A DNA stretch of 64,000 nt from positions 1 through 64,000 of the forward strand of contig JBEVWG010000009.1 of assembly GCA_040506705.1 (NCBI GenBank), given 5' to 3'. The position numbers were made by a program, and so were the translations under genes. Below the pieces are notes generated by a model. It was not told the DNA's origin. It saw only the letters and a list, made by a program, of their open reading frames with translations, and did no database searches. This DNA comes from Thiodiazotropha sp040506705. GTDB taxonomy: Bacteria > Pseudomonadota > Gammaproteobacteria > Chromatiales > Chromatiaceae. This document shows positions 61,980 through 64,000 of the stretch, one piece after another; position 1 is the stretch's first letter; each line of letters opens with the position of its first letter.

Positions 61980-62816
61980 CTAGTACCTTGTCATCGAAGG
62001 TGGCGTTTCCTTGTATTGCGCATATGCTTGTTTCCAGGTTGGTGACACAATGGAGTGTTCCAGAGGTGGTTCGTATTGGCGTTTGAAATGACCGCATATC
62101 CGGCAGAATTTATTCATTAACTCACCCATATCATCCTTGCTGTCCGGCATTTGTTTGTAACCCAGGTTATATCCAAATATTCTATCAATGCCTCCTGCGA
62201 TTGGGCAGGGGTACCAACCATAGGGGGTAAGACCGGTGCCTGCGCAGGCAGCTATCTGGCAGCCATTGGTATAGTCAGCATTGGCATATTCTGGTAGATC
62301 AATTGGAGCAATATTGAAACTTTTAAAAGGTTGCGCCTGAGAAGTCTTGAGTGTGTTTTTGACATATACCCCTGCAGGTATCTTAGCTAATATCTCTTGT
62401 ACCTTTTTCCCATATCCATTACTGACCACTTGGATCTGTGTGCGTGGGTGGTACCTATCTCTCCACGAGAGTAACAAATTGATGATCTTGAGAAACTCAG
62501 GATGAAGTGTCGGTTCGCCACCAAGCACGCGTATTACATCCCAGTGGTGGAGACTCGTTTTACTCTCTTCAATAAAATGGTGGATTTGTTCTAGTTCCAT
62601 TCGTTCACCAGTCGGTACTTGAGCGCAAGAACGATTACAATTAAAACAGAAAAGATTACAACTCCAAGTTAGATCGATCTCCAGTTTAGTACGGCTTCGC
62701 TTATATTGTGGTCCCAAAAGGGAACTTACATGTGATTGTACTCTTATGTAATCCAGGGGGCTTTTTGATTGACGTAGTTTTTTCCTCAACCAGTCTGGTA
62801 GGCTGTGTAGGTTCAT
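61980..62816 (-). CDS. radical SAM protein with C-terminal Cys cluster
   Basis: A 278-residue radical SAM enzyme. DLTWSCNLFCFNCNRSC (about residues 49-65) gives the CxxxCxxC cluster; VLGGEPTLHPEF binds SAM. C-terminal Cys in NGCQIAACAGTG, YPCPIAGG and FCRICGHF could hold one auxiliary cluster, a SPASM-like arrangement. The substrate is unknown; no precursor peptide is visible beside it. Confidence 0.82.
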   Translation of the reverse strand: MNLHSLPDWLRKKLRQSKSPLDYIRVQSHVSSLLGPQYKRSRTKLEIDLTWSCNLFCFNCNRSCAQVPTGERMELEQIHHFIEESKTSLHHWDVIRVLGGEPTLHPEFLKIINLLLSWRDRYHPRTQIQVVSNGYGKKVQEILAKIPAGVYVKNTLKTSQAQPFKSFNIAPIDLPEYANADYTNGCQIAACAGTGLTPYGWYPCPIAGGIDRIFGYNLGYKQMPDSKDDMGELMNKFCRICGHFKRQYEPPLEHSIVSPTWKQAYAQYKETPPSMTRY

Positions 62817-63047
62817 ATTGATCGCAAATAAAGTCGATGGGACAGCTAGACCTGTCCTTTGTGGCAGCTCTATTGTTTTGGTGGCTCTTTATATGACGGG
62901 CAGTAATTTAATTCTATTTTTCTTGTTAAGAATGTGAGTGGTTGGGCAGATTCAGATCATTGATTAGAGAAACCAAGATAATAAGTTGCTACTGTTTAAT
63001 TAATTCTGCGACGCCGACAATATTGGCAAATGGTCTAAGATGTCGCC
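62817..63047. other. spacer after histidine kinase gene
   Basis: 230 AT-rich bases without a gene. The radical SAM promoter should lie here. Confidence 0.4.
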
Positions 63048-63707
63048 CTAAGGCAGCCAAATTGAAAAACATCCACCACTCAGATGCTGGTTATTGGAAA
63101 GTTTGACGAATCCCTCTTTTTCATTATTCTTGTGTATACCCGCTACCATCGAAGCAAAATAGATCCCCAGCTGTGTCTGGCCTTCACTCATTTTTTTATT
63201 ATTGAATGCTGTTTGGGCGTCGATCATGCTTTGTGGAAATCCATCGCCATCATCATCGATACTCAGAACAAGATACTCCTCAACCATTTCAGCGTGGATA
63301 ACGATTTGACTTTGAGTGTAACGCAAGCCATTTCCAATCAGGCTGTTAATAACGCCACGAATTAACCATTCGTCGAAATAGCCAACCAAGCCATCCTCAG
63401 ATTCAAAGTTTATCGCCACACCTTTGGTGTTTGCGATGGTTTGATTGTCTACAGTGATCTCGTGCAGAAACTCCTCAATATCTATCTCTTCTATATTTGC
63501 AGAGAGTTGTCCATTATCTATTTTGTAGAGTGAGAGTAAGGCAATCAGGTTGTTGTTGAGTCGCTTTGATTCGTGTTGCAGGGTGAGGAATTTTGGGTTT
63601 TCATGATTCTTCTCCTCTTCAGCAAGCTCATCCAGTGTGTTGATCACCATGCCCAGTGAGTTTTTCATATCGTGTATGAGTGATGCCAGTATGTCCGAAA
63701 AATTCAT
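63048..63707 (-). CDS. small soluble histidine kinase
   Basis: A 219-residue kinase with no sensor domain. Phosphoacceptor His12 in SLIHDMKNSLGM; HATPase with NSLIGNGLRYT (N box) and SIDDDGDGFP (G1). The final G2 box is degenerate (QTQLGIYFASMVAG). Downstream of the TPR gene by 33 bases; probably its partner. Confidence 0.8.
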   Translation of the reverse strand: MNFSDILASLIHDMKNSLGMVINTLDELAEEEKNHENPKFLTLQHESKRLNNNLIALLSLYKIDNGQLSANIEEIDIEEFLHEITVDNQTIANTKGVAINFESEDGLVGYFDEWLIRGVINSLIGNGLRYTQSQIVIHAEMVEEYLVLSIDDDGDGFPQSMIDAQTAFNNKKMSEGQTQLGIYFASMVAGIHKNNEKEGFVKLSNNQHLSGGCFSIWLP

Positions 63708-63740
63708 GTCATATCTCTTGTGTTTGCCGCAGGCTGATAA

Positions 63741-64000
63741 CTAATTTGGTGCTTTAGTCATCGAAGTTTTAAGCCTGTTATAGAGTTTTTGTAGTGTAGG
63801 ATTGTCAGAGTCGCTCCTTGCAACCCTTGCAAGGTAACTCTTAATATCATCTATCCTTTCACTGCTTGATCCATGTCGCTCCATACTCATCAGCAACACC
63901 AGTGCGATATTTAGATTGACCGTCTTGTTGGATGGCATTCGGGTTGAGGTCTCTTTTAATAATTCTGCGGCTTCCTCCAGTTGGCCATTTCTGGCCAATT
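63741..64000 (-). CDS. 3' end of a TPR-repeat protein (partial)
   Basis: The open frame runs off the right edge of the window; only the last 86 codons are seen. LARNGQLEEAAELLKETSTR and KTVNLNIALVLLMSMERHG are TPR-like helices. Such C-termini occur in receiver-TPR proteins beside small kinases, but the N-terminus is not visible. Confidence 0.65.
   Translation of the reverse strand, partial: LARNGQLEEAAELLKETSTRMPSNKTVNLNIALVLLMSMERHGSSSERIDDIKSYLARVARSDSDNPTLQKLYNRLKTSMTKAPN

Overview
The window looks like a chromosome segment of a facultatively anaerobic gammaproteobacterium. The gene order (HAD phosphatase, rppH, ptsP), the napFDAGHBC layout, the NarX/NarL-type pair, an E. coli-colinear IscR-like protein and the dispersed GC-rich palindromes all fit that class. 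The metabolism (group 3b NiFe hydrogenase, pyruvate:ferredoxin oxidoreductase, periplasmic nitrate reductase, tungsten aldehyde oxidoreductase) would suit a sulfur-oxidising, Chromatiales-like organism of the Sedimenticola / Ca. Thiodiazotropha type. That assignment is inferred from gene content; there is no rRNA or phylogenetic marker in the window to fix it.

Layout. 1-3.0 kb: a 35/36-bp tandem repeat array, a LysR regulator divergent from a tautomerase-GST pair, then a repeat-rich gene-free stretch. 3.0-12.2 kb: a hypothetical gene, nifJ on the minus strand, and divergently a hydBGDA group 3b hydrogenase operon with its maturation protease. 12.2-13.7 kb: about 1.5 kb without a convincing gene, containing the second copy of a dispersed repeat of about 210 bp. 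13.7-21 kb: folE, an IscR-like regulator that has lost all four Fe-S ligands, a Ser/Thr kinase-HDOD-GAF fusion and a secreted Ig-repeat protein. 21-35 kb: YceI, HIRAN, small hypotheticals, HAD phosphatase, rppH, ptsP, a PAS sensor kinase and an NtrC-type regulator separated by a 216-bp inverted-repeat element, an SH3-domain protein, argF and argD. 35-46 kb: a CopD-like membrane protein, moaA, napFDAGHBC with a perfect FNR box upstream, and a NarX/NarL-like two-component pair. 47-55 kb: an SLC13 transporter divergent from a LysR gene, then an aorABC-like operon with a MoaD-like protein and an uncharacterised small protein. 55-64 kb: a GDSL esterase, pyk, a glycerophosphodiester phosphodiesterase, sodB, an orphan HyuB, a radical SAM protein, a small histidine kinase and the 3' end of a TPR gene.

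How the parts fit. Much of the window serves low-oxygen redox metabolism. NifJ interconverts pyruvate and acetyl-CoA with ferredoxin or flavodoxin, the hydrogenase couples H2 to NAD(P), the AOR complex links aldehydes and acids to ferredoxin or NAD, and Nap passes quinol electrons to nitrate. MoaA, NapD, NapF and the MoaD-like protein would supply cofactor or maturation functions. Regulation visible in the sequence includes the FNR box and a NarL-like heptamer before napF, palindromes next to both LysR genes, and a perfect 17-bp palindrome before the IscR-like gene.

The observations most worth following are the ligand-less IscR, the inverted-repeat element whose partial copy abuts the sensor-kinase start codon, the kinase-HDOD-GAF fusion, the AOR operon with its unknown last gene, and several dispersed palindromic repeat families, two of which sit at gene ends where they could act as terminators. 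I found no CRISPR array, tRNA, rRNA or intact insertion sequence.
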